A stretch of 64,000 bases of DNA from Falsibacillus albus (GCF_003668575.1 NZ_RCVZ01000008.1:1-64000); one strand, 5' to 3'. Shown: positions 1 to 11,102, counted from the stretch's first letter. The notes: generated by a model not told the origin, from the sequence alone. A program made the numbers and translations.

Positions 1-130
1 ATTATCGCCGGAAGTGATGGATAAAAAGCGATTAGTGATGGATAAATCGGCAAAAGTGATGGATAAATCCCCGGAAGTGTCGGAGAAACTCAGCTTAGTG
101 ATGGAAACACCGCAAATAGAGAAGAAATCC
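1..130. repeat. GTGATGGA-type short repeats, truncated by window start
   Basis: The motif GTGATGGA recurs roughly every 21 bp, separated by variable A-rich and CCGGAA words. The same repeat type fills 8200-9185. The spacing in multiples of three keeps a frame open, but no ribosome binding site or start supports a protein. I treat it as non-coding intergenic repeat. Confidence 0.6.
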
Positions 131-136
131 CTAATC

Positions 137-194
137 CAGGGTGACATCCAGGGTGACAGGCACCATCCAGAAAATGGATGGTGCCTGTCACCCT
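137..194. repeat. GGTGACAGGCACC palindrome, copy 1
   Basis: A perfect hairpin runs from 150 to 194, with arms AGGGTGACAGGCACCATCC and the complement around a GAAAA loop. Just before it, 137-149 repeats the first part of the left arm. It lies upstream of the ywzB-like gene. See the findings for the whole family. Confidence 0.85.
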
Positions 195-253
195 TTCCAC
201 CCTTAAAAATTTTTCCCCCTGGTTGAAATCTTCTAATATTTTCAATTATTATG

Positions 254-262
254 TGATACAAT
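254..262 (+). promoter_or_regulatory. Possible extended -10 promoter of the ywzB-like gene
   Basis: The string TGATACAAT fits an extended -10 element (TGn plus TACAAT) about 50 bp before the start codon. No good -35 element is visible at 16-18 bp, so the call is weak. Confidence 0.3.
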
Positions 263-311
263 GAACAATGGGTCGAAATTTAGCGAATATTAGAGAAAAA
301 GGAGGAGTAGG

Positions 312-563
312 ATGGTTTCGGATTTTGGTCAGCATGCATTGATCAGCATTATTTCGCACCTCGTGTTTATCGGTATTACGTTTTGGGCGCTTCAAGCATT
401 GAATTTTGAGAAATTCATAAGGGCGAATCACGTTTTCCAAGCCCGTTTATTATATATATTATTGACCATTGCGATCGGGTCTACGGTAAGTAATTTTTTC
501 CTTGATTACCTGCTATGGTCCCAGCAGCTTCCGTTGATGCTGCAACTTGTCACACTTCTGTAA
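312..563 (+). CDS. ywzB: DUF1146 family membrane protein, YwzB-like
   Basis: This 83-residue protein has two predicted membrane helices, at about residues 8-27 and 44-65. It begins at an ATG preceded by the strong binding site AAAGGAGGAG. Sequence and length fit the small DUF1146 family (B. subtilis YwzB), whose function is unknown. Its place directly ahead of ywmB and murAA is the same as in B. subtilis, which strengthens the call. Apart from the palindrome upstream, nothing about it is unusual. Confidence 0.8.
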   Translation: MVSDFGQHALISIISHLVFIGITFWALQALNFEKFIRANHVFQARLLYILLTIAIGSTVSNFFLDYLLWSQQLPLMLQLVTLL

Positions 564-734
564 AAAATAGGTCTTCCTGCATGTTCCCAACCGGAATATA
601 ATTGATTATGATTTGTTTTGCATTGATTTTTTAGACGTAAAAAACAGCCCGTTTACATATGTCTAAATGTGACGAGAATTCCCATGTATGCTCTGATTCT
701 TAGTGGAAAGAATGGTACTAAGAGGGGGAGAAAC

Positions 735-1496
735 ATGTATAAAAAATGGAGAAAAGCAGTCATTATTCCTATAGCGGCAGTGACTTTAGGTTTTATATAT
801 TTTTTATTGGGGAATACAACAACCAATGCAGCAAAACAAGGCATAGATCTTTGGCGAATGGCAGAGGCGGTTCAACATGACAACGGGAAGGTCATTGAAT
901 GGTCTCTACATACAAGAGAAACGTTAAACATTGAGAACGCTGGGCAATTCCGTGCAAAAATGGAAAAGCTTCAGGAGACATTTCCTCAATGGGACTGGAA
1001 GCAAGATGAAAAGAAAGACCGCTTTGCGGCGGTGGGAACTTCAGTTTCAGCAAATTCCAACTTCCATGAAAAAATTCAATTGCTCTCGACCCTCAAAAAT
1101 GGACAACGGTTTTCGTATATTCTCTATGAGGTCTCGGGTCAAAATTGGAGTAAAGAAGAAGCCCAATTGATCAAAGAAAAATTCCCGAAGCAATTGGCTC
1201 TAATTTACAAGGAAAAACCTGTGATTTTCTCTTGTATCAAAGGCGAATTCAATGATAAGATTGATCATGTTTTATCGAAATACGCCAGTGATATGCTCAA
1301 AGAATTCCATGCCGAAGAAAAAGAATCTTTGAAAGAAAAGGATTTCTATTCTGTTTCTGCATATTCACCAGATTTTACGCAAGCCGTTCCTTTAAGGAAC
1401 ACCGAGATGAATGTACAAATTGGCCTTAGGAAAAGTGGAATGGGCGCTAAGACGACCATCGTTATTGGCACACCCATCCTTACGATTGAATATTAA
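735..1496 (+). CDS. ywmB: YwmB family protein
   Basis: The product is 253 residues with an N-terminal membrane segment or uncleaved signal at about residues 8-27 and a mostly soluble remainder predicted to be outside the membrane. I chose the ATG at 735 because AGAGGGGGAG sits just before it; an upstream in-frame ATG at 669 has no such site. The family has a TATA-binding-protein-like fold in its B. subtilis member, and its role is not established. It lies 32 bp upstream of murAA, as in B. subtilis, so co-transcription with murAA is likely. Confidence 0.75.
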   Translation: MYKKWRKAVIIPIAAVTLGFIYFLLGNTTTNAAKQGIDLWRMAEAVQHDNGKVIEWSLHTRETLNIENAGQFRAKMEKLQETFPQWDWKQDEKKDRFAAVGTSVSANSNFHEKIQLLSTLKNGQRFSYILYEVSGQNWSKEEAQLIKEKFPKQLALIYKEKPVIFSCIKGEFNDKIDHVLSKYASDMLKEFHAEEKESLKEKDFYSVSAYSPDFTQAVPLRNTEMNVQIGLRKSGMGAKTTIVIGTPILTIEY

Positions 1497-1528
1497 TATA
1501 TAGAAATTGGACGCGGAGGGGAATACTC

Positions 1529-2833
1529 TTGGAAAAGATCATCGTCCGCGGTGGTAATCAGTTGAACGGTACGGTAAAGGTTGAAGGAGCAAAAAATGCC
1601 GTATTGCCTGTTATTGCCGCAACATTATTAGCTAGTGAAGGTAAAAGCATTATACGTGATGTACCTACTCTCTCCGATGTATATACAATTAATGAAGTAT
1701 TGCGCTCTTTGAATGCGGACGTTGCGTTCAAGGATGATTATATTGTTGTGGATGCATCAAGAGAGTTGAATATTGAAGCACGATTCGAATATGTACGCAA
1801 AATGCGCGCTTCCGTCTTGGTCATGGGTCCTCTTTTGGCCCGCCAAGGAAAAGCACGTGTGGCGCTGCCAGGCGGTTGTGCAATAGGATCACGTCCGATT
1901 GATTTACACTTAAAAGGCTTTGAAGCAATGGGAGCGAAAGTGAAAGTTGGAAATGGATTTATTGAAGCCGAAGTCGAAGACAGACTTCACGGGGCGAAAA
2001 TCTATCTTGACTTCCCAAGTGTTGGAGCTACACAGAACATCATGATGGCTGCTGCTATGGCAAAAGGCACATCTACGATTGAAAACTGTGCAAAAGAACC
2101 TGAAATTGTTGATTTAGCTAACTATTTAAATAAAATGGGTGCCAAAGTGAAGGGCGCAGGTACGGGAACCATCCGTATCGAAGGTGTGGATCGTCTCGTT
2201 GGTGCCGATCATAACATTATACCTGACCGCATCGAAGCAGGAACGTTCATGGTAGCGGCAGCTGTGACAGGCGGAGATGTCCTTGTTCAAGGTGCAGTGC
2301 CTGAACATCTCTCTTCCCTTGTGGCAAAAATGGAAGAGATGGGTGTGACCATCATTGAAGAACAGGATGGATTGCGCGTCATCGGTCCGGATAAACTGAA
2401 GGCAGTCGATATCAAAACGATGCCTCACCCTGGATTCCCGACAGACATGCAGTCGCAAATGATGTCCCTTTTGCTATGTGCAGAAGGAACCGGCATGATT
2501 ACAGAAACTGTATTTGAAAATCGTTTTATGCATGTGGAAGAATTCCGCCGCATGAACGCAGATATTAAAATCGAAGGCCGTTCCGTCATCATGAATGGTC
2601 CAAGTCAGTTGCAGGGTGCTGAAGTTGCCGCAACGGATCTTCGCGCAGCAGCGGCATTGATCATTGCAGGATTGAAAGCGGATGGCTACACACGTGTAAC
2701 CGAATTGAAGCACTTAGACCGCGGTTATTTGAATTTCCATAATAAACTGGCTGCGCTTGGTGCAGACATCGAACGCATCAATGAAGCAGACGAAACGGTA
2801 AAAACCGATTATGTAAAAGACTTAAACGCATAA
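1529..2833 (+). CDS. murAA: UDP-N-acetylglucosamine 1-carboxyvinyltransferase
   Basis: MurA transfers enolpyruvate from phosphoenolpyruvate to UDP-GlcNAc, the first committed step of peptidoglycan synthesis in the cytoplasm. The 434-residue protein has the normal length. It shows the substrate-binding Lys22 in EGAKNAVLP and the loop [10 protein letters not shown] with the catalytic Cys at residue 117, the residue alkylated by fosfomycin in this family. Translation starts at TTG, supported by GGAGGGG seven bases upstream. The gene ends at a clear terminator. The position before spoIID matches B. subtilis murAA rather than the second copy murAB. Confidence 0.97.
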   Translation: MEKIIVRGGNQLNGTVKVEGAKNAVLPVIAATLLASEGKSIIRDVPTLSDVYTINEVLRSLNADVAFKDDYIVVDASRELNIEARFEYVRKMRASVLVMGPLLARQGKARVALPGGCAIGSRPIDLHLKGFEAMGAKVKVGNGFIEAEVEDRLHGAKIYLDFPSVGATQNIMMAAAMAKGTSTIENCAKEPEIVDLANYLNKMGAKVKGAGTGTIRIEGVDRLVGADHNIIPDRIEAGTFMVAAAVTGGDVLVQGAVPEHLSSLVAKMEEMGVTIIEEQDGLRVIGPDKLKAVDIKTMPHPGFPTDMQSQMMSLLLCAEGTGMITETVFENRFMHVEEFRRMNADIKIEGRSVIMNGPSQLQGAEVAATDLRAAAALIIAGLKADGYTRVTELKHLDRGYLNFHNKLAALGADIERINEADETVKTDYVKDLNA

Positions 2834-2839
2834 AGAGAA

Positions 2840-2884
2840 ACATCTCAGAACTTCATCGACGATGGATATCTGAGGTGTTTTTTT
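2840..2884 (+). terminator. Rho-independent terminator after murAA
   Basis: ACATCTCAGA at 2840-2849 pairs with TCTGAGGTGT at 2869-2878 (one G-U pair) and is followed by a run of T. Confidence 0.9.
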
Positions 2885-2943
2885 ATTGCTTGCAATCTAT
2901 GAAACTATTGATTGAAACGAAAATCAATTATTCTACTAAAAAT

Positions 2944-2970
2944 AAAAAAATCCGCTGTCGCCAGCGGATT
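2944..2970 (-). terminator. Terminator of the neutral protease gene (minus strand)
   Basis: AATCCGCT and AGCGGATT (2949-2970) form a perfect 8-bp stem. Read on the minus strand it is followed by seven T. It lies 100 bp past the stop of the minus-strand protease gene. Confidence 0.85.
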
Positions 2971-3069
2971 CCACATCTATAGTATTTTTAGGGAGAATAC
3001 TAGTTTTGAAGTCAAAATTGTAGGAAATTTATCAGAAAAAAATTACTTGTTATGCTTATCAATCAAGTC

Positions 3070-5238
<2,169 letters not shown>

Positions 5239-6264
5239 ATGAAACAAAACAAATTTATCCTTTTAATCGTCGCGGTCTTACTCGTCCTAACATTTGCTGT
5301 TCCATCCCTGCTCGTTCTTCCTTTCTCAGATGGAAACGCGAATGGCAAGCTTGATGAACGTCTATCACTGAAATCAAAAAAAGCTGATAACAGCTGGATG
5401 ACGAAGGGTCCGGCCGTAGCCGTATTTCGATCGGAACAGAAAAAGGTAGAGAAGCTGCCCATCGAAGAATATGTCATCGGGGTGGTGGCATCCGAAATGA
5501 GCGCTGAGTTCGATGAGGAAGCATTGAAGGCGCAAGCGCTTGCCGCCAGGACCTATATCATCAGCCATCTCATGAACAAGGATAGCGGCGGAGTCCCCGA
5601 TGGCGCGGACGTCACGGATACCGTCCAACATCAAGTATACAAAAATTTGGATGACTTAAAACGAATTTGGGGCAGCGACTACGATTGGAAGCTGAAAAAA
5701 GTAACCTCAGCGGTCAAAGCCACTGCCGGACAAATCATTACGTATAAAGATGAGCCGATCAATGCAGCCTTTTTCTCGACGAGCAACGGCTATACAGAAA
5801 ACTCGCAGGATTATTGGGAAAACACAGTACCTTATCTGCAAAGCGTAGCGAGCCCGTGGGATAAAGAATCTCCTAAATATACCGCACAGAAGACGATAAG
5901 CATCAGTGACTTTGAAAAGGAACTTGGCGTGAAGCTTGGTAACAGCGGATCCGTCGGCACCATCACTTCCAGAACACCAGGCAAACGCGTCGGCACCATC
6001 GAAATCGGTGGGAAGAAATTCACAGGACGCGAAGTCAGGGAGAAACTGGCATTGAACTCATCGGACTTCAGCTGGGTAAGAAAAGGCGATCACCTCATCA
6101 TCACCACCAAAGGCTATGGCCACGGGGTCGGCATGAGCCAATACGGCGCCGACGGCATGGCCAAACAAGGAAAAAACTACAAACAAATCCTCGCCTACTA
6201 CTATAAAGGCATCCAGATCACCTCAGACGACAAATACGTAACCAAAGTCACAGCCAGCAAATAA
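5239..6264 (+). CDS. spoIID: Stage II sporulation protein D, peptidoglycan lytic transglycosylase
   Basis: SpoIID is a membrane-anchored lytic transglycosylase that, with SpoIIM and SpoIIP, degrades septal peptidoglycan and drives engulfment of the forespore. The 341-residue product has an N-terminal membrane anchor at about residues 7-27. The SpoIID/LytB domain follows, including the IEEYVIGVVASEMSAEF segment with the catalytic Glu and the conserved GHGVGMSQYGADGMA block. The start at 5239 is set by TGGAGG 8 bases upstream. In B. subtilis the gene is transcribed in the mother cell by sigma-E. It is followed by a hairpin repeat that could end the transcript. Confidence 0.95.
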   Translation: MKQNKFILLIVAVLLVLTFAVPSLLVLPFSDGNANGKLDERLSLKSKKADNSWMTKGPAVAVFRSEQKKVEKLPIEEYVIGVVASEMSAEFDEEALKAQALAARTYIISHLMNKDSGGVPDGADVTDTVQHQVYKNLDDLKRIWGSDYDWKLKKVTSAVKATAGQIITYKDEPINAAFFSTSNGYTENSQDYWENTVPYLQSVASPWDKESPKYTAQKTISISDFEKELGVKLGNSGSVGTITSRTPGKRVGTIEIGGKKFTGREVREKLALNSSDFSWVRKGDHLIITTKGYGHGVGMSQYGADGMAKQGKNYKQILAYYYKGIQITSDDKYVTKVTASK

Positions 6265-6270
6265 CAAAAC

Positions 6271-6317
6271 TAGGGTGACAGGCACCATCCATTTTCTGGA
6301 TGGTGCCTGTCACCCTA
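6271..6317. repeat. GGTGACAGGCACC palindrome, copy 2
   Basis: A perfect hairpin with TAGGGTGACAGGCACCATCC arms and a TTTTC loop, i.e. the inverse orientation of copy 1. It starts 7 bp past spoIID and is followed by T-rich sequence, so it may serve as its terminator. Confidence 0.85.
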
Positions 6318-6452
6318 AATCTTTTTTAGATTTTTTTCCGAGTTTATACATATATAAATGGGTTTTGTCGAAAACTAAGAACTAAAAAATTTTTTTGAAA
6401 AATGTATATAATTTCTCACACCTGTTCAGAATGATTGCTGAGGTGATGGAAA

Positions 6453-7391
6453 ATGAGAGAGGAAGAAAAGAAACGATCTTCTCAAAGCTTCTTTAAAAAA
6501 CGTTGGGTATTCCCAGCAATGTATCTTGTAAGTGCAGCGATCCTAATTACAGCAATCCTATGGTATCAAGCTGCCAATAATGATGTCGCTCAGCCAAAGG
6601 GTAACGGGGATGACCAGTTAGCAAACAATGAGTATAACAATCCATCGGTAGAAGTTAATAGTGCTTTAGAAAACTTCAAAATGCCAGTGGAAGATCAAGA
6701 CGCAGCAGTCATCGAAAAGCAATTCTATGATTACAATGCATCTGAAGAAGATCAGGAAGCAGCACTCGTTGTCTACAACAATTCGTATCATCCAAACCGC
6801 GGAATCGATATCACAATGAAAGACAATAAAGGCTTCGATGTGGTAGCGGCCATGAGCGGTACAGTTACAAATGTTAAAGAAGATTCGTTATTAGGAAACG
6901 TCATAGAAATTGAGCATGAGAAAGGCGTAGTGACTCAATATCAATCCGTTAAGGACTTCAAAGTTCAGGTTGGCGACCAAGTGAAACAAGGCGATGTCAT
7001 CGCGAGTGCAGGAGAAAGTTTATACAATGAAGAAGCAGGTACACACGTACACTTCGAAATCCGTAAAGACAACAATCCTGTGAACCCAATTGAATTCTTT
7101 GGCAAATCTCTTGCTGATTTAGACGCAAAAGTGAAAGAAGACGCTGAAAAAGCAAAAGCCAATGTAAAAGAAGACCAATCAACTGGAAGCCAAACATCTG
7201 ACGACCAATCCGGCACTGATCAATCTTCAGATAAAAAATCAGATGATCAATCAGGCCAAACCGGAGATCAAAAATCAGATGACCAAAAGTCCGGTGATAA
7301 CGCTGACCAATCTGGCACAGACAACTCTGGTTCAGACAATGCTGGCCAAGACAACGGCGCATCAGACGAAACACAAGACAGCGGCAACTAA
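6453..7391 (+). CDS. spoIIQ: Forespore engulfment/channel protein SpoIIQ (degenerate M23 domain)
   Basis: SpoIIQ is made in the forespore and, with SpoIIIAH, forms the zipper and channel linking forespore and mother cell. The 312-residue protein has a short cytoplasmic tail, one membrane helix at about residues 20-40, and a LytM/M23 domain at about 105-215. The HxH part of the zinc site is intact (THVHFE). The His of the HxxxD motif is replaced by Asn in NRGID, so it is probably not an active peptidase; B. subtilis SpoIIQ is likewise degenerate at this site. A long Asp/Gln/Ser-rich tail of about 70 residues follows. The start is set by GAGGTGATGG. A sigma-F promoter is expected but was not clearly seen. 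Confidence 0.93.
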   Translation: MREEEKKRSSQSFFKKRWVFPAMYLVSAAILITAILWYQAANNDVAQPKGNGDDQLANNEYNNPSVEVNSALENFKMPVEDQDAAVIEKQFYDYNASEEDQEAALVVYNNSYHPNRGIDITMKDNKGFDVVAAMSGTVTNVKEDSLLGNVIEIEHEKGVVTQYQSVKDFKVQVGDQVKQGDVIASAGESLYNEEAGTHVHFEIRKDNNPVNPIEFFGKSLADLDAKVKEDAEKAKANVKEDQSTGSQTSDDQSGTDQSSDKKSDDQSGQTGDQKSDDQKSGDNADQSGTDNSGSDNAGQDNGASDETQDSGN

Positions 7392-7420
7392 TAACATCAA
7401 AATTAAACTTACCTGATTCA

Positions 7421-7493
7421 CCAGGGTGGCCCCCTGGTGACAGGCACCAAGGTAGATAGGTTAACCGAATGCGGTGGCTTATCTACCTTTTTT
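7421..7493 (+). terminator. spoIIQ terminator with an embedded half repeat
   Basis: AAGGTAGATA at 7449-7458 pairs perfectly with TATCTACCTT at 7480-7489 and is followed by T. Just upstream lie a small CCAGGG hairpin and one GGTGACAGGCACC core. Confidence 0.85.
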
Positions 7494-7542
7494 ATTGTGA
7501 AAATATGGTATAGTGGTGGAAAAAGAGGGGGGAGAACTTTCA

Positions 7543-8154
7543 ATGAAAACACTGCTATTAACGGGATTTGAACCATTTTTGGGCCATCCGATCAACCCAA
7601 CAGAACAAATCGTGAAGGAGCTGGATGGAAAAGAAACCGGAGACTATCAGATTAAAGGCAAGCTGCTGCCGGTCGATTTTGCGGAGGCGCAGGGACAGTT
7701 TGTTTCTTATATGAATGATCTTCAGCATGACGCGGTGATCTCGCTTGGGCTGGCAGCGGGCCGCGAATGCATCACTCCAGAGCGAGTTGCCATCAACATT
7801 CGCGACGGCGAACCTGACAACAAAGGAAATGCGCATCAGGACGCTCTCATTGAAGAAAATGGACCGGCTGCCTATTTCTCCACGCTGCCAATTCGAGCAA
7901 TGGTCGAAGAATTGAATGCTGCAGGACTTCCTGCCAAAATCTCCAATACAGCAGGCACCTACCTCTGCAACAACATCATGTACTCCATGCTCCATGAGTT
8001 AGAATCCCGCAATATGACCGTACCTGCAGGGTTCATCCATGTTCCGGCCTCACATGACCTTGTCGTCAAAGGCTCCAGGGCTATGCCAAGCTGGTCTCAG
8101 GCTGATTTGACGAAAGCGATTGAAATAATGATTGGTGTTTTAGCCGGTCCCTGA
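7543..8154 (+). CDS. pcp: Pyrrolidone-carboxylate peptidase (pyroglutamyl peptidase I)
   Basis: This cytoplasmic cysteine peptidase (family C15) removes N-terminal pyroglutamate from peptides. The 203-residue length is standard. The N-terminal GFEPF motif and the catalytic triad are all present: Glu in ECITPERVAINIRD, Cys in SNTAGTYLCNN and His in FIHVPAS. The start at 7543 follows GAGGGGGGAG at a spacing of 9. It is a single-gene unit with its own terminator, whose loop contains the stop codon. It sits between spoIIQ and spoIIID, where B. subtilis carries other genes. Confidence 0.95.
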   Translation: MKTLLLTGFEPFLGHPINPTEQIVKELDGKETGDYQIKGKLLPVDFAEAQGQFVSYMNDLQHDAVISLGLAAGRECITPERVAINIRDGEPDNKGNAHQDALIEENGPAAYFSTLPIRAMVEELNAAGLPAKISNTAGTYLCNNIMYSMLHELESRNMTVPAGFIHVPASHDLVVKGSRAMPSWSQADLTKAIEIMIGVLAGP

Positions 8155-8170
8155 GGGGACTGGCTTTTTT
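8142..8170 (+). terminator. Terminator of pcp
   Basis: AGCCGGTCCC (8142-8151) pairs with GGGACTGGCT (8156-8165), then six T. The pcp stop codon lies in the loop. Confidence 0.9.
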
Positions 8171-8199
8171 ATTTTGGAGAAAAATGAATTGGGGAAGGA

Positions 8200-9185
8200 G
8201 GTGATTGAAAAATTGCGGATAGTGATGGAAATATCGCCGGAAGTGATGGAGAAAATCCCGATTGTGATGGAGAAAATGGGTTCTGTGATGGAATTATGGC
8301 TGAAAGTGATGGAATCGACTCAAAATCGTCCCCGATCCGACGCAAATTCGCATAAATTTGTCTATTACTGAAGGTGGAGACTTGGGAAATTTCATTTAAG
8401 ATGCAAATGGAGTCGATCCGGAAAGAGGTTTTCATCAAAATGCTTTTGGACAAATTGAGGTGTGCCTCCAGGAGAAGCGAAATCGGTGGAGTGATGGAAT
8501 AAATGGCGGATAATGATAGAAATATCGCCGGAAGTGATGGAGAAATTCCCGATTGTGATGGAGAAAATCGGTTTTGTGATGGAATTATGGCTGAAAGTGA
8601 TGGAATCGCCTCAGAATCGTCCCCGATCCGACGCAAATTCGCATAAATTTGTCTATTACTGAAGGTGGAGACTCGGGAAATTTCATTTAAGATGCAAATG
8701 GAGTCGATCCGGGAAGAGGTTTTCAACCAAAAAGTCCTTGGACAAAATGAGGTGTGCCTCCAGGAGAAGCGAAACCGGTGGAGTGATGGAATAAATGGCG
8801 GATAGTGATGGAAATATCGCCGGAAGTGATGGAGAAAATTGGTTTTGTGATGGAATTATGGCTAAAAGTGATGGAATCGCCTCAAAATCGTCCCCGATCT
8901 GACGCAAATTCGCATAAATTTGTCTATTACTGAAGGTGGAGACTCGGGAAATTTCATTTAAGATGAAAATAGAGTCTATCCGGGAAGTGGTTTACATCAA
9001 AAATGCCTTTGGACAAATCTGAGGTGTGCCTCCAGGAGAAGCGGAATCGGTAGAGTGATGAAAAAAAAGCGGATAGTGATGGAAATATCGCCGGAAGTGA
9101 TGGAGAAATTCCCGATTGTGATGGAGAAAATCGGTTTTGTGATGGAATTATGGCTGAAAGTGATGGAATCGCCTCATCATTCATC
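8200..9185. repeat. Tandem ~295-bp repeats made of GTGATGGA heptad words
   Basis: Three copies and a fourth partial copy of a long unit begin at about 8207, 8501, 8798 and 9061. Each starts with four to five GTGATGGA words spaced about 21 bp, then a conserved tract with CGACGCAAATTCGCATAAA and TCTATTACTGAAGGTGGAG. The third copy lacks one internal word and the fourth stops early. The 21-bp period keeps frames open on both strands (heptads such as VMEKIPI or PSLSAIF), but none has a ribosome binding site or continuous coding. This 1.1-kb stretch between pcp and the NERD gene therefore holds no supported gene. Confidence 0.75.
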
Positions 9186-9293
9186 ACGGAATCCCCTTCC
9201 CCAACTTGTTCCTCTGGATTTTTTTGAGAGAAATAAAGGAATTTCATCAGCATTTAAAGAAAATAGATGAAAAACAATTAAAGGAGTGATGAT

Positions 9294-10295
9294 TTGATTG
9301 TAAAAGAGCTGCAAATCCCACGGAAGGTGATCATACTTGAAGCCTTACTAAGAAGACTTCCAAAAACCCATCCCCAAAGGTTGAAAATCGAGGAAGAAAG
9401 AGCTCGGAGTATGGCTGGATACAAGGGGGAGCAGACAATTGACTATCATCTTAGAAGTTTGGAAGACCAGAAATACTATATTTTTCATGATGTTCGGCTA
9501 AAGGAACGTAAAGACTACTATTTTCAAATTGATATCCTCATCCTTTCCCCATATTTCATCCTCATTCTTGAGGTCAAAAACATTTCCGGCACATTGACGT
9601 TCAATCAAAATTTTAAACAACTCATCAGAACAACAAGCGATGGGGTGGAAGACTGTTTTCCAGATCCGATCCTTCAGGTATCCGAACAGGAATATCAGTT
9701 GAAACATTGGCTTGAACAATTTAACTTCGCCTCCATTCCCGTCCTATCCCTCATTGTCATCACCAACTCATCTTCCCAAATCAGAATGGAGCCTTTTGAT
9801 AAAAAGGTGTTGAACAAAGTGGTCCGTAATAAAATGCTTCGGACGAAAATAAATGAATTTGAAAAGATTTATCGAGACGAAAAATTCTCAGGAAAAGAGA
9901 TGAGAAAGATAAAAAAGTTAATCTTAAAGCACCATACAGAGTACGATTACCCGGCTTTGGAAAAGTTCAACATTTCGCCATCAGAGCTTATCACAGGTAT
10001 ACATTGTCCGCATTGTTCAACATTGCCGATGGTCAGGGAAATGAGATCATGGTCCTGCAGCCATTGCCATCATCAATCGAAGGTGGCATTTTTACCATCG
10101 ATCATGGATTATGTGCTGCTCGTAAAACAGGAATTCACAAATAGAGATATCCGATATTTCCTCAATATCGCTTCAGAACAAACCTCCCTCAGACTATTGA
10201 CCTCAAACGGACACATTAAACCCATCGGCGACACAAAAAACCGAAAATATCATATGAAAATCTCGCCAACTCTCGACACATTTCTCAGGAAATAA
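9294..10295 (+). CDS. NERD domain protein with C-terminal zinc-ribbon-like motif
   Basis: The 333-residue protein carries a nuclease-related (NERD) domain at about residues 40-150. The pattern GEQTIDYHL ... QIDILILSPYFILILEVKN resembles the restriction-endonuclease-like core, with acidic residues and the EVK motif retained. Two CxxC pairs at about residues 238-262 (CPHC and CSHC) suggest a metal-binding ribbon. Translation starts at TTG after AAGGAG. The family has been linked to DNA processing, but the substrate is unknown. It has no operon partner and directly follows the repeat array. It could be an accessory nuclease; the exact role is unresolved. Confidence 0.8.
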   Translation: MIVKELQIPRKVIILEALLRRLPKTHPQRLKIEEERARSMAGYKGEQTIDYHLRSLEDQKYYIFHDVRLKERKDYYFQIDILILSPYFILILEVKNISGTLTFNQNFKQLIRTTSDGVEDCFPDPILQVSEQEYQLKHWLEQFNFASIPVLSLIVITNSSSQIRMEPFDKKVLNKVVRNKMLRTKINEFEKIYRDEKFSGKEMRKIKKLILKHHTEYDYPALEKFNISPSELITGIHCPHCSTLPMVREMRSWSCSHCHHQSKVAFLPSIMDYVLLVKQEFTNRDIRYFLNIASEQTSLRLLTSNGHIKPIGDTKNRKYHMKISPTLDTFLRK

Positions 10296-10304
10296 ACATG
10301 AGCT

Positions 10305-10435
10305 ATGCTCCTAGGTGCCTGTCACCAGAAGGGCATAGCTGCCAAATAACGACTTCAGCCCTGTACCAAAGTGACAGGCACCACCATTCAGCCCCACCAC
10401 TTGGTGCCTGTCACCAAAGTGCCACCCTTAAGGCT
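10305..10435. repeat. Cluster of GGTGACAGGCACC half-elements
   Basis: Three or more 13-bp cores in both orientations (about 10314-10325, 10371-10382 and 10411-10423) lie within 130 bp, without the full hairpin. Some can pair with each other over longer distances. Confidence 0.65.
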
Positions 10436-10692
10436 ATGATGAGAAAAAGATTAAAAATTTTCTAATAATCCTTGTCCTTATTGTGCTTTTCGTGCATATA
10501 TCGTCAACCAAGCTAATAAACTGATACAAACCTGACAATAAAAAGAGAGTGTTTGAGGTGAAGAGTCGTTAATAAGCAGAGCTCATTGGGTCGCAGACAT
10601 GTTTAATCCTTGTAATGACAGAAGGTTCGATCACTTCTGCCGCATACATATTTCGAAGTCGCTCCACCCCCATTTTTGATTGGGAGGGAGAA

Positions 10693-10770
10693 ATGCTTCG
10701 TCAATGCGGGATACAGTACTCCGTCGAAGTGAAAGCGGGTCTCATTTCACACTTCTCACATCCAATTTAG
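10693..10770 (+). CDS. usd: Short upstream ORF of spoIIID (usd-like leader peptide)
   Basis: A 25-codon frame starts at ATG 10693 after the strong site GGGAGGG and stops at 10770, immediately before the GGAGGTAG ribosome binding site of spoIIID. In B. subtilis, translation of a short upstream frame (usd) is needed to open the mRNA for spoIIID translation. The arrangement here is the same. Within the frame GTGAAA (10730-10735) and TTTCAC (10745-10750) can pair, and translation would melt that stem. The peptide itself need not have a function. I have not verified sequence identity with B. subtilis Usd. Confidence 0.6.
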   Translation: MLRQCGIQYSVEVKAGLISHFSHPI

Positions 10771-10784
10771 GGAGGTAGAGTGGT

Positions 10785-11057
10785 GTGCACGATTACATCA
10801 AAGAGAGAACTATCAAGATTGGAAAGTATATCGTGGAGACGAGAAAAACAGTTCGCGTGATTGCGAAGGAGTTTGGCGTGTCCAAAAGTACTGTCCATAA
10901 AGACCTCACAGAACGGCTGCCGGAAATTAACCCGGAGCTTGCCAACGAAGTAAAAGTGATCCTCGATTATCATAAATCAATCCGTCATCTACGTGGAGGC
11001 GAAGCTACAAAACAGAAGTATGCAAAAGAAGAATTTGAAGGGGAAGCAGTAAAATGA
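10785..11057 (+). CDS. spoIIID: Sporulation transcriptional regulator SpoIIID
   Basis: SpoIIID is a small DNA-binding protein that switches mother-cell transcription between the sigma-E and sigma-K stages. The 90-residue product begins MHDYIKERTIKIGKYIVET, as in other Bacillus, and contains the helix-turn-helix VRVIAKEFGVSKSTVHKDL. Translation starts at GTG 10785, 7 bases after GGAGGTAG and 14 bases past the stop of the leader ORF. It lies directly upstream of mbl, as in B. subtilis, but a terminator separates the two. Confidence 0.96.
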   Translation: MHDYIKERTIKIGKYIVETRKTVRVIAKEFGVSKSTVHKDLTERLPEINPELANEVKVILDYHKSIRHLRGGEATKQKYAKEEFEGEAVK

Positions 11058-11058
11058 G

Positions 11059-11102
11059 AAAAGGGAGGCAAACCGCGATTCGGCGGAATGCTCCCTTTTT
11101 TA
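11059..11102 (+). terminator. Terminator of spoIIID
   Basis: AAAAGGGAGGCA at 11059-11070 pairs with TGCTCCCTTTT at 11089-11100 with one bulge, followed by T. Confidence 0.85.

Noticed and set aside
14-226. Plus-strand frame of 70 codons at the window start
   Set aside because: It is built from the same repeat words and runs through the palindrome; there is no supporting start signal.
669-734. Upstream ATG extension of the ywmB-like gene
   Set aside because: There is no ribosome binding site before 669, while a strong one precedes 735.
6318-6452. Sigma-F promoter of spoIIQ
   Set aside because: GTATA-like words occur, but no GGNNANANT partner lies at the right distance, so I did not annotate one.
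8169-9253. Minus-strand frames with PSLSAIF-type heptads over the GTGATGGA repeats
   Set aside because: They exist only because the repeat period is a multiple of three. There are no ribosome binding sites, the frames break between units, and the plus strand is equally open.
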